Source of the DNA: RGIG1934 sp964492545
Lineage (GTDB): Bacteria; Bacillota; Clostridia; Lachnospirales; Lachnospiraceae
Assembly: GCA_964492545.1 (NCBI GenBank)
Contig: CAZBKO010000013.1
Coordinates: 1 to 34,117 of the forward strand
Direction: 5' to 3'
Length of the DNA stretch: 34,117 nucleotides
How positions within the stretch are numbered: the first letter of the stretch is position 1; every line of letters starts with the position of its first letter. This document shows positions 1 to 8,369 of this stretch, one piece after another. The notes under the pieces are model-generated. The model was given only the letters and a program-made list of their open reading frames with translations, did not search any database and was not told where the DNA came from. The position numbers and the translations under genes were made by a program.

Positions 1-26
1 ACTGGAGGGAGGTTAGGTGTGAGACT

Positions 27-203
27 ATGTCAAATGTAATCGTTAAAGAAAACGAGTCTTTAGATAGTGCTTTACGCAGATTCAAAAGAAACTGTGCAAA
101 AGCTGGTATCCAGCAGGAAATTCGTAAAAGAGAACATTACGAAAAGCCAAGTGTAAAGCGTAAGAAGAAATCTGAAGCAGCTAGAAAACGTAAATATAAT
201 TAA
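27..203 (+). CDS. rpsU: 30S ribosomal protein S21
   Basis: This 58-codon gene encodes the small basic protein S21 of the 30S ribosomal subunit. The product begins MSNVIVKENESLD and ends in a Lys/Arg-rich tail (SVKRKKKSEAARKRKYN), which is the usual length and charge pattern for Firmicute S21. The ATG at 27 is preceded by AGGTG at 15-19 at good spacing, and a stronger purine run lies further up at 4-12. It is followed eight bases later by a strong intrinsic terminator, so it is probably the last gene of its own transcript. In Bacillus, rpsU also lies upstream of yqfC, yqfD and phoH, which supports the identification. The gene promoter lies outside the window. Confidence 0.96.
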   Translation: MSNVIVKENESLDSALRRFKRNCAKAGIQQEIRKREHYEKPSVKRKKKSEAARKRKYN

Positions 204-211
204 TTAATCTT

Positions 212-249
212 CGTTCCACAGTAAGCACAACTGTGGAACGATTTTTTTT
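212..249 (+). terminator. Intrinsic terminator after rpsU
   Basis: A perfect 10-bp inverted repeat (CGTTCCACAG at 212-221 and CTGTGGAACG at 231-240) encloses a 9-base loop. An A and eight T residues follow (241-249). It lies just after the rpsU stop codon and is the only classical hairpin plus T-tract terminator I could find in the window. Confidence 0.93.
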
Positions 250-286
250 ACCTTATGGGAAATTACATCATATCTCATTACCTGTA

Positions 287-316
287 TAATATCGGATTAG
301 CTATGTGTCATATACT
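287..316 (+). promoter_or_regulatory. Candidate SigE-type promoter for yqfC
   Basis: TAATATC (287-293) matches six of seven positions of the Bacillus SigE -35 consensus KMATATT. CATATACT (309-316) matches seven of eight of the -10 consensus CATACAMT, with a 15-base spacer. Transcription would start near 323, about 20 bases before the yqfC start codon. YqfC belongs to the SigE mother-cell regulon in B. subtilis, which fits. CATATACTA (309-317) also fits a SigK -10 element. A separate housekeeping-like TATAAT lies at 285-290 but has only a poor -35, so a SigA promoter cannot be excluded. Confidence 0.5.
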
Positions 317-343
317 ATAAAAAAAGTATTTGAGTGATTCTCT

Positions 344-607
344 TTGAATAAAGAAAGAATAGCTGACACTTTATCATTGCCAAAGGATGTTGTATTTGGA
401 TCCTCCATTATAACTATTACCGGTTCTACCCAGGCATATATTCAGAACTTCACAGGAATTATTGAATATAATGAAAAAACTGTGAAAATTATCGCTAAGA
501 CTGGGAAGATTACCATCAGAGGGACTAATTTACAAATCGAATATTTTACTTGTGATGATATTCTTGTCAAAGGAATAGTTATGGAGGTAATTTTTGACAG
601 TATATAG
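344..607 (+). CDS. yqfC: Sporulation protein YqfC
   Basis: This 87-residue protein matches the YqfC family, a small conserved protein of endospore formers that is expressed in the mother cell in Bacillus and has no known enzymatic activity. The LPKDVVFG start, the central ITITG stretch and the late KITIRG segment are in the family order, and the length is normal. The start is a TTG at 344. It is the only possible early start, because an in-frame stop lies at 335, and it has GAGTG at 332-336 as a modest ribosome site. The gene follows a terminator and a candidate SigE promoter and overlaps yqfD by 14 bases, so the two are translationally linked. Confidence 0.88.
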   Translation: MNKERIADTLSLPKDVVFGSSIITITGSTQAYIQNFTGIIEYNEKTVKIIAKTGKITIRGTNLQIEYFTCDDILVKGIVMEVIFDSI

Positions 608-1808
608 AGTAATTCTTAAGTATTTATTTGGATTTGTAACAATTACTATAAATGGCTTAAATAAAGAACGATTTATTAATCTGTGTAATAGAAGAGAAAT
701 ATATATATGGAACATGAAATACATAAATGATTCGTTTACATATGATATAAGTGTATCAGATTTTAGAAAACTAATGATGCCTATGCGAAAGGCCAGAGTG
801 CATTTGCGAATAAATAAACGCCATGGACTGCCATTTTTTCTACATAAAAAGAGAAAGCATAAAGCATTCATTCCGGCTTTGCTCCTGTTTTTTATTGTGC
901 TATACACAATGTCAAATTTTGTATGGAATATATCACTGGAGGGTGGATATACATATACTGAGAAGGAAATAATTGAATTTCTTAAAGAAAACAGTATATG
1001 CCACGGAATAAAAAAGAGTAAAGTAAATTGTGAAGAAATTGAGAGAATGATTAGAAACGAATATTTTGATATTACATGGGTATCAGCTGAATTAAATGGA
1101 ACAAAGCTCACAATTCATATTAAAGAAAACTTCAATGATATTAAGGACACTGTCTCAAAAGAAAATCCCTGTGATTTAACAGCTGCTAGAGATTGTATCA
1201 TAAAATCTATAATAACACGGCAGGGCACACCATTAAAAAAAGCAGGTGACAGGGTAAAGTCAGGAGAAATTATTGTTTCAGGAATTGTTGAGATTCTAGA
1301 CGATAATAAAGAAGTAATGTCAACACATCAGGTTCATGCGGATGCAGATGTAATTGGAGAGGTAAAGTATTTTTACAATAAGTCATTTTCACTTGAATAT
1401 GAGGAAAAGGAATATACAGGATATGAAAAAACAGCTGGATATGTTCGAATATTTGGAAAGCAGATAAGCTTTAGACAGAGAAAGGCATCTGATAAATACG
1501 ATATAATTAAGTTTGAAAATCAACTGCATATATTTGAAAATTTTTATTTACCCATTTATTGGGGAAAATCAACTGCAAAAAAATATAATAAAGTTAAGCA
1601 TACATATTCGAATGAAGAAGCAATTAAAAAGGCTGAAGTTAATCTTGAAAACTTTTTTATTAAAATGAAAGAAAAGGGTATTCAAATTATAGCAAATGAT
1701 GTTAAAATAGACGTTGATAATGGTTCATGTGATGCAAAAGGATACATAACTGTTATTGAACCTATTATTATAGATTCACCTATAGCAACGGAAGGAATTA
1801 ATGACTAG
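594..1808 (+). CDS. yqfD: Sporulation membrane protein YqfD
   Basis: This 404-residue protein is YqfD, the partner of YqfC, a membrane-anchored sporulation protein of uncertain function. The N-terminal part carries the family signature RFINLCNRREIYIWN. It is followed by a basic stretch (HKKRKHK) and a single transmembrane segment at about residues 91-113, and then a large domain expected outside the cytoplasm. The TTG start at 594 has a strong GGAGG at 583-587 with six-base spacing and overlaps the end of yqfC. The gene ends directly against phoH with no intergenic base, so the two must share a transcript. Confidence 0.88.
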   Translation: MTVYRVILKYLFGFVTITINGLNKERFINLCNRREIYIWNMKYINDSFTYDISVSDFRKLMMPMRKARVHLRINKRHGLPFFLHKKRKHKAFIPALLLFFIVLYTMSNFVWNISLEGGYTYTEKEIIEFLKENSICHGIKKSKVNCEEIERMIRNEYFDITWVSAELNGTKLTIHIKENFNDIKDTVSKENPCDLTAARDCIIKSIITRQGTPLKKAGDRVKSGEIIVSGIVEILDDNKEVMSTHQVHADADVIGEVKYFYNKSFSLEYEEKEYTGYEKTAGYVRIFGKQISFRQRKASDKYDIIKFENQLHIFENFYLPIYWGKSTAKKYNKVKHTYSNEEAIKKAEVNLENFFIKMKEKGIQIIANDVKIDVDNGSCDAKGYITVIEPIIIDSPIATEGIND

Positions 1809-2819
1809 ATGAGCGTAATAGAAAACATTATAGATATACCTGCAGAACACCAGCAAAATGTATTTGGACAATTTGATTTCAACATCAAGAAAATAGAAAA
1901 AACATTACATGTTACAATACTTTCAAGAGATTCCGAATTAAAGATTATTGGTGGAGAGGTTAATGTAGGAAGAACCTTAGCAATTATAAACGAATTAATA
2001 AAACTATCAAAAAATGGTACAGAAATTAATGAGCAGAATGTGAATTATGCCATATCGCTATCCTTTGATGATAGTGTGAATACATTATCAGAACTAGAGG
2101 AAAACATAATCTGCCGAACAATACTTGGTAAGCCAATTAAGCCTAAGACAGCAGGACAGCAAAAATATATTAACCAGATTAGAGATAAAATGATTGTATT
2201 TGGCATTGGACCGGCAGGAACGGGTAAGACATTTTTGGCAATGGCAATGGCAATACAGGCTTTTAAGAATAATGAAGTTAGCAGGATAATTCTCACAAGA
2301 CCGGCAATAGAAGCAGGTGAAAGTCTTGGTTTTCTCCCTGGTGATTTACAAAGCAAGGTTGACCCTTATTTGAGACCATTATACGACGCGCTGTATCAGA
2401 TAATGGGTGCCGATAATTTACTTCACAATACGGAAAAAGGATTAATTGAGGTTGCACCATTGGCATATATGAGAGGAAGGACTCTTGACAATGCCTATAT
2501 CATACTTGATGAGGCACAGAATACTACACCTGCTCAGATGAAGATGTTCCTGACAAGAATTGGATTTGGTTCAAAGGTTATTATTACAGGTGATATCACG
2601 CAAAAGGATTTACCATCAAATGTTACCTCAGGACTTGAAACAGCAGTGAGGGTTCTTAAGAATGTCAATGAAATCAGCTTTGTTTATCTTAACAACGAGG
2701 ATGTTGTTCGTCATCCGATAGTGCAGAAGATTGTTAAGGCATATGAGGAATACGAAAGCAAAAATAATAACAATAAAGTAGTCAAGAGGTCTCAATATGA
2801 AAATAGAAAACAGAAATAA
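1809..2819 (+). CDS. phoH: PhoH family P-loop ATPase
   Basis: This is a cytoplasmic PhoH-like nucleotide-binding protein of 336 residues, the usual length. The Walker A motif GPAGTGKT is at residues 134-141 and the Walker B region ILDEAQN has its acidic pair at residues 234-235. The family is linked to RNA metabolism, and phoH is nearly always encoded next to ybeY, as here with one gene between. The exact reaction is not known. The ATG follows the yqfD stop codon without a gap, and a purine-rich site (GGAAGGA) lies about 13 bases upstream. The 3' end overlaps the next gene by 23 bases. Confidence 0.94.
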   Translation: MSVIENIIDIPAEHQQNVFGQFDFNIKKIEKTLHVTILSRDSELKIIGGEVNVGRTLAIINELIKLSKNGTEINEQNVNYAISLSFDDSVNTLSELEENIICRTILGKPIKPKTAGQQKYINQIRDKMIVFGIGPAGTGKTFLAMAMAIQAFKNNEVSRIILTRPAIEAGESLGFLPGDLQSKVDPYLRPLYDALYQIMGADNLLHNTEKGLIEVAPLAYMRGRTLDNAYIILDEAQNTTPAQMKMFLTRIGFGSKVIITGDITQKDLPSNVTSGLETAVRVLKNVNEISFVYLNNEDVVRHPIVQKIVKAYEEYESKNNNNKVVKRSQYENRKQK

Positions 2820-3966
2820 GCTAATTACGCTGATTCTTATATCTTTAATTACATGCAGCACTGTGATTGGGCGATGTATGAGATTTAATTTATGGAATAA
2901 TGAAAAAGCATATATTGTAGGTACCGTGATACTTTCATTTGCAATATTTCTATTTGAAATACATGATAAAATTGCATGGACAAACAAGAATTCTGTTATA
3001 TTTGGAATTGTTATGTTAGCATCCTTTATGCTGGCAACAGTTTTGTCATTTACGGGAATTAATGAATTTGTACCACTGTTTGTACCTGTTATAGCTGTTG
3101 CAGTGCTATATGGTGCAGATTCGGGAATATGCTATGGATTGTTTTATACCTCATATATTTTTCTTGCACTATATCATTCAACAGAGATATCTAAGGATGC
3201 AGTGTTTTTGAGATGGATAACAATTGCAATTATTTTATCTTTAGCAGTAAAATATATGACAAATATGACACAGATTATTTTTTCAGGGCTTACAGTACTG
3301 TTTTCAACCACAATTGTTAACATACTGTATTTCAATCTTCCATATGATAAGGTTAAATATGATTTGATATTCCGGAATATGGCTGCTATTATTTTGACAT
3401 TAATAGCTGGATTTATTATTTTCTTTGCGAAAAAATTATTTCTTCGTGATAAGAAGGATTCTTCTAAATTGGGAAGAATATGTGGTGAACTTTATCCGCC
3501 AATTGCAGAATACAAGAAGAAAGCTACAACATCCTATTACCATGCAATTGATGTAGGAGATTTAGCAAATCTGGCAGCTCAAAAGGTTGGAGCAGACAGC
3601 ATGATAGTTCAGGCCGGTGCTCTTTACCATGAGATTGGTAAATCAGTAAGTAAGGATTACATAAAATCAGGTGTTGCAATTTGTAAGCAATACGATATAC
3701 CTGATTGTATTAGTGATATAATCATTGAGCATTGTCTTAAAATTAGGAATCCGCAAACAATTGAATCAGCATTGATTATGCTGGCAGATTCAATTATAAA
3801 TTCATTTAATTATGTGGAGGCCAATAATCAGGTCATAAGCAATGATAAGGTTATAGAAAATGTTATGAAGGTAAGATTAGACAGTGGAGCATTGAGTGAA
3901 TGCAATATGACTCTAAAACAGTATAATGAAATACGAAAGGTATTTCTCAGTGCATATCCTGAATAA
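2797..3966 (+). CDS. Short PgpH-like membrane protein with degenerate HD domain
   Basis: This 389-residue protein sits between phoH and ybeY, where Firmicutes encode PgpH (YqfF), a c-di-AMP phosphodiesterase of about 700 residues. It has several hydrophobic segments up to about residue 210 and a C-terminal HD-like domain from about residue 245. The large extracellular 7TMR-HDED sensor part of PgpH is absent. Of the expected metal ligands, His249, His278, His312 and Asp331 can be placed, but the HD pair reads His278-Glu279 (YHEIGK). The usual NPH and SH stretches that carry additional histidines are also missing. I infer a degenerate or functionally shifted relative of PgpH. The ATG at 2797 has AAGAGG upstream and overlaps phoH. 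Confidence 0.8.
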   Translation: MKIENRNKLITLILISLITCSTVIGRCMRFNLWNNEKAYIVGTVILSFAIFLFEIHDKIAWTNKNSVIFGIVMLASFMLATVLSFTGINEFVPLFVPVIAVAVLYGADSGICYGLFYTSYIFLALYHSTEISKDAVFLRWITIAIILSLAVKYMTNMTQIIFSGLTVLFSTTIVNILYFNLPYDKVKYDLIFRNMAAIILTLIAGFIIFFAKKLFLRDKKDSSKLGRICGELYPPIAEYKKKATTSYYHAIDVGDLANLAAQKVGADSMIVQAGALYHEIGKSVSKDYIKSGVAICKQYDIPDCISDIIIEHCLKIRNPQTIESALIMLADSIINSFNYVEANNQVISNDKVIENVMKVRLDSGALSECNMTLKQYNEIRKVFLSAYPE

Positions 3967-3982
3967 TGGAATGGAGAATTTG

Positions 3983-4477
3983 ATGAGTATAATTATTGAA
4001 AAAGAAACAAAAGATACATTTGAATTTGATTATGAGAATATAATAACAAGTGTGATTAATGAGGCTGTTGATTATGTACATTGTCCTTATGAAACTGAAC
4101 TTAGTGTAACACTTACTGATAATGAAAGTATCAGACAGATTAATAATGAATTTCGTGAAATTGACAGGGCTACTGATGTGCTGTCATTTCCTATGATAGA
4201 ATATGAACAGCCTGGTAATTTTGATATGTTAGAGGAAATGGATGATGCTTTTAATCCTGAAACAGGTGAACTTGTGCTTGGAGATATTGTTATAAGTGTT
4301 GAAAGAGCCAAAGAACAGGCGAAAGAATACGGGCACAGTGAAGTTAGAGAATTATCATTCTTAGTAGCCCACAGTATGCTTCATTTATTTGGCTATGATC
4401 ATATGGAAACAGAAGAAATGAAAGTTATGGAACAAAAACAGGAGGAGATTCTAAATAAGCTTGGAATATTTAGATAA
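3983..4477 (+). CDS. ybeY: Endoribonuclease YbeY
   Basis: This is a 164-residue YbeY, the metal-dependent RNase involved in 16S rRNA 3'-end maturation and ribosome quality control. The zinc site HSMLHLFGYDH places the three histidines at residues 130, 134 and 140. The RATDVLSFP motif lies in the middle of the protein. The reading frame is open back to 3926, but the ATG at 3983 is preferred because GGAG at 3973-3976 is six bases upstream and the family start aligns there. It begins 16 bases after the HD-protein stop. Linkage to phoH is conserved across bacteria. In many Firmicutes dgkA follows, but here a DUF3048 gene does. Confidence 0.95.
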   Translation: MSIIIEKETKDTFEFDYENIITSVINEAVDYVHCPYETELSVTLTDNESIRQINNEFREIDRATDVLSFPMIEYEQPGNFDMLEEMDDAFNPETGELVLGDIVISVERAKEQAKEYGHSEVRELSFLVAHSMLHLFGYDHMETEEMKVMEQKQEEILNKLGIFR

Positions 4478-4488
4478 AGGAGAAGAAA

Positions 4489-5631
4489 ATGTTAAAGAAT
4501 TTTATTGAAGATTTAAAGAACAAAGACAAAAAGGCAATGGCAATTGCAGCTGGTATAATTGTTACTTTAATAGCAGTTATAATTGTTATTGTTGTATTGG
4601 CTACAGGTAAAAAGGGAAAAAAAGAAGAGACAACTACAGAAACAACAACCCAGGAAATTACAACCCAGGAAACCACAACTGAAGCTGTGCCTACCACTCC
4701 AAAGGGAATGGTAAGAAGTCAGCTTACAGGTGAATGGATTAAGAAAAGCAAAGGAAACAGACGTCCAATTTCAATTATGCTTAATAATTTGCAGGCAGCT
4801 GTACCACAGGCAGGAATAGAAAAAGCCGGTGTAATTTATGAATCTCCGGTAGAAGGTGCTATTTGCAGATTTCAAGCATTTTTCGAAGATTATGACAGTC
4901 TTGAAAAAATAGGTTCTGTAAGAAGTGCACGAACATATTTCGTATATTTTTCAAAGCAGTTTGATTCTATTTATCTTCATTTTGGTCAGGCGAACTACGC
5001 ACTTGATGCACTGAACAGTCCGGAAATAGATAATTTAAGCGGACTGGCTGCTGTTGGTAATGTAGTCTATTACAGAACAACAGACAGAGTAGCACCACAT
5101 AATGCTTATGCATCTGCTGAAGGAATTAAAGCAGGTATTGAGCAGATGGGATACAGAAAGAACCTTGAAAAAGGATACAAAGGTCCTTATCTTTTTGCTG
5201 AGGATGATAAAGAGGTTAATCTTACAGGGGGAAAACCTGCATTAAAGGTTGTTCCGGGATATTTTATTAACAAGCCTTGGTTTGAATACAATTCAAAGGA
5301 CAAGCTTTATTATAGATATCAGTATGATGATAAACAAATTGATGAGCTTACCAATAATCAATTAGCATATAAGAATATTATTTTCCAGTATTGTAACTAC
5401 GAATCATATTATGGAACACCATATCTTAATATTGAAACATCAGGTACAGGCAAAGGAAAATATTTTACCAATGGAAAATATATAGACATAACCTGGAAAA
5501 AGGATAGTGAATTTGGTCAGACATTCTATTATGACAAAGATGGAAATCAGATTACAATGAATCAAGGTAAGACATGGGTATGTATTATTATTGATGGAGA
5601 TCAGGTAGAAATATATGATAAGCTTAACTAA
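4489..5631 (+). CDS. DUF3048 (YerB-like) membrane-anchored protein
   Basis: This 380-residue protein matches the DUF3048 family typified by B. subtilis YerB, whose function is unknown. It has a basic N-terminus, one transmembrane segment at about residues 18-39, and a Thr/Glu-rich linker at about residues 46-70. The conserved extracellular part (RPISIMLNN, SVRSARTYFV, PHNAY) follows. There is no lipobox cysteine, so it is membrane-anchored by the helix and not a lipoprotein as many YerB proteins are. An AAAGGAG ribosome site precedes the ATG. The 3' end overlaps cdd by 17 bases. Its insertion between ybeY and cdd departs from the usual Firmicute order. Confidence 0.88.
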   Translation: MLKNFIEDLKNKDKKAMAIAAGIIVTLIAVIIVIVVLATGKKGKKEETTTETTTQEITTQETTTEAVPTTPKGMVRSQLTGEWIKKSKGNRRPISIMLNNLQAAVPQAGIEKAGVIYESPVEGAICRFQAFFEDYDSLEKIGSVRSARTYFVYFSKQFDSIYLHFGQANYALDALNSPEIDNLSGLAAVGNVVYYRTTDRVAPHNAYASAEGIKAGIEQMGYRKNLEKGYKGPYLFAEDDKEVNLTGGKPALKVVPGYFINKPWFEYNSKDKLYYRYQYDDKQIDELTNNQLAYKNIIFQYCNYESYYGTPYLNIETSGTGKGKYFTNGKYIDITWKKDSEFGQTFYYDKDGNQITMNQGKTWVCIIIDGDQVEIYDKLN

Positions 5632-6004
5632 TAAAGAACTAATAGAATTAGCATATGATGCAATGAAATTCTCTTACTCACCGTATTCAAATTTTAAAGT
5701 AGGTGCAGCACTGTTAACAGAGGATAACAATGTTTTTATCGGCTGTAATATAGAGAATAGTTCCTATGGTGCAACAAACTGCGCAGAGAGAACTGCCATA
5801 TTTAAGGCAGTATCCGAAGGTCATACTAATATAAAAAGAATTGCTATTGTATCAAATACACATAAAGAAACATTTCCATGTGGTATATGCAGGCAGGTTA
5901 TGACAGAATTTATGAAACCGGATGCATTGATATTGCTCGACGATGACGGTATCATTAATGAATACACACTAGATTCCCTGTTGGCACATAGCTTTAAGCT
6001 GTAA
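5615..6004 (+). CDS. cdd: Cytidine deaminase
   Basis: This 129-residue protein is a homotetrameric-type cytidine deaminase, which converts cytidine and deoxycytidine to uridine and deoxyuridine in pyrimidine salvage. Zinc ligands are Cys56 in the CAE motif, with Glu58 as the proton shuttle, and Cys89 and Cys92 in PCGIC. The N-terminal SYSPYSNFKVGAAL segment is typical. The length matches the short bacterial form. The ATG lies inside the end of the DUF3048 gene, so coupling is likely. In Bacillus, cdd follows ybeY and dgkA and precedes era. Here neither dgkA nor era is adjacent. Confidence 0.96.
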   Translation: MISLTNKELIELAYDAMKFSYSPYSNFKVGAALLTEDNNVFIGCNIENSSYGATNCAERTAIFKAVSEGHTNIKRIAIVSNTHKETFPCGICRQVMTEFMKPDALILLDDDGIINEYTLDSLLAHSFKL

Positions 6005-6023
6005 TCGGAGGAAAAGATATATC

Positions 6024-7676
6024 ATGGCAAACAGAAACAAAAACACAACTAATTTCCTTATACATGGAAGCATTCTCGCATTTGCTTCAATTTTATGCAG
6101 AATAATTGGTATTTTGTATAGAATACCTCTTACAAACATTTTGGGAGACACTGGAATAGGCTACTATTCTGCAGCATTTCAGGTTTATTCAATACTATTG
6201 CTTTTATCATCCTACAGCATGCCACTTGCAGTATCAAAACTGGTTTCTACGAGGGTTGCTAAGGGACAATACAAAAACTCCATAAAAATATTTAGAGATG
6301 CCGCTATTTTTTCGCTGGGAGTTGGTTTAGCAGCAGGTGTGATAACATATGCAGGAGCTGATAAATTTGCATCATTTACAAAATATACACATTCAGATAT
6401 TGCTTTGAAAATGCTTGCACCAACACTTGTAATAATGTCGGTTGTAGGCGTACTTCGTGGATATTTTCAGGGAATGGGAACAATGATTCCAACCGCTGTG
6501 TCCAATATATTAGAACAGATATCAAATGCTATCGTGAGTGTTGTTGCTGCAAAGTTTTTATTTGATTATGGCTCAACATTGAATGAAGCAAATGGGGCAG
6601 ATTTTCATAGTGTTGCCTGGGGAGCAGCAGGAGGAACCCTGGGAACAGGAGTCGGTGCATTATTCTCACTGATATTCCTTTTGTTTACATTTTCATTATA
6701 CAAAACAGTTTATGCAAGAAAGCTTAGAAATGATCATTCAAGAGAAGTGCTCGACCATAGAGAAATTGCTCATCTTATAGTAATTACCATTATACCCGTT
6801 ATTTTAAGTACAACGATTTACAATCTAAGCGAGGTACTTGATAGTACTGTATTTGGAAATATTATGCACAGTGTTAAGCATGTAGGTGAGGATGATTATT
6901 CTTCGTTATATGGTATGTTCAGTGGAAAATATCGTTTGCTTACAAATGTTCCGGTATCAATATCAGCATCTTTGGCATCGGCAATAATACCAAGCCTTAT
7001 TGCATCATATTCTATAGGAAACAAAGGTCAGGTATTAGTTAAAATAGAGTCTGCAATAAGATTTACCATGATACTGGCAATACCATCAGCAGTTGGCTTA
7101 TTTGTATTATCTGAGCCCGTTATGGGATTGTTATTCTCAGGGAATATTGCAATTCCGGCAGTGATGATGAGGATTGGAGCTTTGTCAATAATATTCTATT
7201 CTATATCGACTATAACCAATTCTGTATTACAGGGAATAGATAAAATGAGAGTGCCGATTATAAATTCTGCAATTGCATTAGTAATTCATATGCTTGTGTT
7301 AGTCGTTTTATTATGTACAACAGACCTTGGAATATATGCAGTAGTAATAACTGATGTGTTATTCCCTCTATTAATTTGTATACTTAATGCACTATCAATA
7401 AGAAGGTATATAGGTTACAGACAGGAATATGTGAAAACATTTATTAAGCCGTTTATATGTTCAGCCGTCATGGGAGTGGCTGCATATCTCATATACAGAG
7501 GAACATTTACATTTTTACATTCAAACAGCTTATCAACATTGTTTGCAATAATGGTAGCTGTTGCAATTTATGCTGTTATGCTCTTACTTACTAAGACAAT
7601 TGACGAAGAAGAATTGTCTTCAATGCCAAAGGGCACATCAATGATACGTGTACTAAAGAAGCTTAAATTGATGTAA
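6024..7676 (+). CDS. MOP-superfamily lipid flippase, SpoVB/MurJ (YtgP) type
   Basis: This 550-residue multi-pass membrane protein is hydrophobic throughout, with about 14 likely transmembrane segments, and belongs to the polysaccharide-export branch of the MOP flippases. The N-terminus, with RIIGILYRIPLTNILGD, followed by GYYSAAFQVY, is typical of SpoVB and YtgP/MurJ. These proteins move lipid-linked cell wall precursors across the membrane, lipid II in the case of MurJ. I cannot tell from sequence whether this copy serves vegetative growth or the spore cortex. A GGAGG-type site about 12 bases upstream precedes the ATG, and the gene follows cdd by 19 bases. Confidence 0.87.
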   Translation: MANRNKNTTNFLIHGSILAFASILCRIIGILYRIPLTNILGDTGIGYYSAAFQVYSILLLLSSYSMPLAVSKLVSTRVAKGQYKNSIKIFRDAAIFSLGVGLAAGVITYAGADKFASFTKYTHSDIALKMLAPTLVIMSVVGVLRGYFQGMGTMIPTAVSNILEQISNAIVSVVAAKFLFDYGSTLNEANGADFHSVAWGAAGGTLGTGVGALFSLIFLLFTFSLYKTVYARKLRNDHSREVLDHREIAHLIVITIIPVILSTTIYNLSEVLDSTVFGNIMHSVKHVGEDDYSSLYGMFSGKYRLLTNVPVSISASLASAIIPSLIASYSIGNKGQVLVKIESAIRFTMILAIPSAVGLFVLSEPVMGLLFSGNIAIPAVMMRIGALSIIFYSISTITNSVLQGIDKMRVPIINSAIALVIHMLVLVVLLCTTDLGIYAVVITDVLFPLLICILNALSIRRYIGYRQEYVKTFIKPFICSAVMGVAAYLIYRGTFTFLHSNSLSTLFAIMVAVAIYAVMLLLTKTIDEEELSSMPKGTSMIRVLKKLKLM

Positions 7677-7699
7677 TGATTAATTTTCAAAAAAATGGA

Positions 7700-7705
7700 T
7701 ATAAT
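7700..7705 (+). promoter_or_regulatory. Possible -10 element before the BofC-like gene
   Basis: A perfect TATAAT lies in the 67-base gap between the flippase gene and the next gene. No convincing -35 hexamer is present 16-18 bases upstream, so this is only a weak promoter candidate in a very AT-rich gap. Confidence 0.25.
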
Positions 7706-7755
7706 CTTCATAAAACATAAATTAATTAGGCAAATGCCTGGAAATGGAAGGTTTT

Positions 7756-8352
7756 ATGAAAAAGTCAGCGTACATTATTGGATTTTCTATTTTGTCGGGT
7801 ATCTTTATAGTGGCATATATTGCATTTTATAAATATGCTGGACTAGATAGTAATAATGATAATATTAGAACTCAAAAGGATGATTACAATAACAACCCGG
7901 TGTTGTCATCTGAAAGTGATACACAATATGTAAATACAAATAACGAGCCTGTTATTTCAAACACAACATTGTTAATTACAGAATATAACAACACAGTAAC
8001 CGGAGAAGAAAAAACCCAGGAAGGCGTATTTACTCCAGAGTATTTTGGGATGAATAGGGCAGGGTATTTGAAAACTCTTGATGAGAACTCTACGCTTTTG
8101 TCTTTCAGTGATGATCGTGTTGCCATAAGGGTAAACCTTGAAGAAGAAACAACAAAAATAGAATACAGCTACTTCATTTTGCTTGAAAACAATAAGATTT
8201 CAGTATACAAGTCGGACAAAAAAACGTTATATTTCAGCTCAACAATTAGCCTTAACCAATTGTCTAATGAAGAAATAGCAGTATTGACTGAAGGAAAACT
8301 AATTAAAGATGTGGATGAGCTTTATAATTTTCTTGAAAGTCATACAAGCTGA
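7756..8352 (+). CDS. Membrane-anchored protein with BofC-like C-terminal domain
   Basis: This protein of 198 residues has an N-terminal signal anchor (about residues 4-24), an Asn/Thr/Ser-rich linker, and a C-terminal domain from about residue 95. The end of that domain (YFILLENNKISVY, then GKLIKDVDELYNFLES) resembles the C-terminal domain of BofC, the forespore regulator of SpoIVB signalling in Bacillus. The resemblance is from memory of the family pattern, so the function is an inference. The frame opens at an ATG at 7744, but the ATG at 7756 has GGAAGG just upstream (spacing is short, about four bases). It precedes two flavoprotein genes. Confidence 0.7.
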   Translation: MKKSAYIIGFSILSGIFIVAYIAFYKYAGLDSNNDNIRTQKDDYNNNPVLSSESDTQYVNTNNEPVISNTTLLITEYNNTVTGEEKTQEGVFTPEYFGMNRAGYLKTLDENSTLLSFSDDRVAIRVNLEEETTKIEYSYFILLENNKISVYKSDKKTLYFSSTISLNQLSNEEIAVLTEGKLIKDVDELYNFLESHTS

Positions 8353-8369
8353 TATAGGAAGGAATTAAT

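Noticed and set aside
530..1111. 193-codon reverse-strand frame opposite yqfD
   Set aside because: It overlaps well-supported yqfC and yqfD, has no ribosome site of note and no recognisable protein pattern. It is best explained as a shadow of the AT-rich coding strand.
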